50,727 nucleotides of DNA from Candidatus Heimdallarchaeota archaeon LC_2 (lineage in GTDB: Archaea > Asgardarchaeota > Heimdallarchaeia > Heimdallarchaeales > Kariarchaeaceae): positions 1 to 50,727 of the forward strand of contig MDVR01000002.1 of the NCBI GenBank assembly GCA_001940725.1, read 5' to 3'. The notes under the pieces are model-generated. The model ran no database searches and was not told where the DNA came from. It was given only the letters and a program-made list of their open reading frames with translations. Below are positions 50,279-50,727 of this stretch, piece after piece. Numbering within the stretch: the first letter of the stretch is position 1; each line of letters opens with the position of its first letter. The position numbers and the translations under genes were made by a program.

Positions 50279-50727
50279 AACTCCATTCAAATTTTATGAG
50301 CGAATGTTCATAATGCTGCCAAGCTGAAAGTTTGACTGCATATTTAGCCTCCTGACCGAAATAACGTTCTTGAGGGGTCATTTTAGTTGATGAATGAACT
50401 CGAACTTTGTTATAAAAGCCTCTCCAGTTGTCGACTGCTTCTTGAAGCTCATCAATCGTTTGGGTAAACACTAGATCCCTAGCTTCATATTGTAGACTCT
50501 GTTGTACTCTCTCCACTTTTCCTGTAGTTTGGGGATGTCTGAGTCTTGATTTGATACCTCTGATTTTGTATTTTTTTAAAAATGCTTCAAACTCTTTTGT
50601 GTGATTCCTCGATGGGTTATGCACAAATTGAGATCCATTATCATGAAGTATGGCTTCGGGAGCACCATGCTTCTTCACTAATTTTTCCAATGTGTCCACC
50701 CAGGATGCTGTAGTTTGATTATCAGAG
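50277..50727 (-). CDS. IS481-like DDE transposase, C-terminal part (runs off right edge)
   Basis: The frame is open to the window edge, so only the C-terminal 149 codons are present. It has the second catalytic Asp in ILHDNGSQFVHNPS, the basic RLRHPQTTGKVERVQQSL with the catalytic Glu, and the C-terminal YNKVRVHSSTKMTPQERYF typical of IS481/IS3 integrase cores. The codons at the edge (SDNQTTASWVDTLEKLVKKH) align with the left copy's LVQKYG part at about 85% base identity. The two partial copies together give one complete element of about 1 kb. Both are read leftward. Confidence 0.9.
   Translation of the reverse strand, partial: SDNQTTASWVDTLEKLVKKHGAPEAILHDNGSQFVHNPSRNHTKEFEAFLKKYKIRGIKSRLRHPQTTGKVERVQQSLQYEARDLVFTQTIDELQEAVDNWRGFYNKVRVHSSTKMTPQERYFGQEAKYAVKLSAWQHYEHSLIKFEWS

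Overview
The window is AT-rich (roughly one third G+C by eye) and reads as archaeal. Many genes have a TATA-like box about 26 bases before the start codon, which suggests leaderless mRNAs; others have short GGTG/GAGGT ribosome-binding sites. It carries a DUF217-type VapB/VapC pair, two-CW cysteine-rich proteins, a CARF-HTH regulator, zinc-ribbon-tailed proteins and an HgcAB-like corrinoid fusion. Surface proteins with Ig-like repeats and large membrane proteins recall Asgard archaea, but I cannot prove that assignment. I saw no tRNA, rRNA or CRISPR array.

Layout. Both edges lie inside two diverged copies (about 85% identical over a shared ~100 bases) of the same IS481-like insertion sequence, in the same orientation. 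Bases 0.9-14.5 kb are metabolic and membrane genes: an SDR oxidoreductase, a membrane M28 peptidase, a haloalkane-dehalogenase-like hydrolase, a secreted hydrolase, a SRPBCC protein, and a 1696-residue protein that joins a membrane domain, a lipase-like domain, a Vps62-like domain and a phospholipase-C-like domain. Bases 14.7-17.1 kb hold vapBC (vapB cut by a stop), a nonsense copy of the SRPBCC gene, and two two-CW genes that share a palindromic promoter.

From 17.5 to 38.7 kb, seven fragments of the 3' end of a pyruvate phosphate dikinase gene (ppdK) recur, all on the minus strand and several starting at nearly the same codon. Three of them lie tail-to-tail with copies of the 3' end of a PH/SHOCT/zinc-ribbon gene. 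Cargo lies between them: HgcAB-like fusion plus methyltransferase; a membrane protein; a trypsin-like protease followed by an OLD-like ATPase overlapping a PIN nuclease; SAP and surface proteins; a CARF-HTH regulator divergent from a CD-NTase-like nucleotidyltransferase; and HEPN proteins. The pattern looks like repeated insertion at one chromosomal site, the 3' end of ppdK, which built a defence-rich island.

Bases 38.8-48.7 kb continue the defence-like content: two more RX4H (HEPN) proteins, a three-gene operon of zinc-binding proteins with an HNH-like member, and a SIR2-like protein translationally coupled to an 819-residue helical protein. Several genes show decay or odd starts (nonsense codons, homopolymer frameshifts, missing AUG), and the last gene, an acidic repeat protein, is truncated by the right-hand IS copy.
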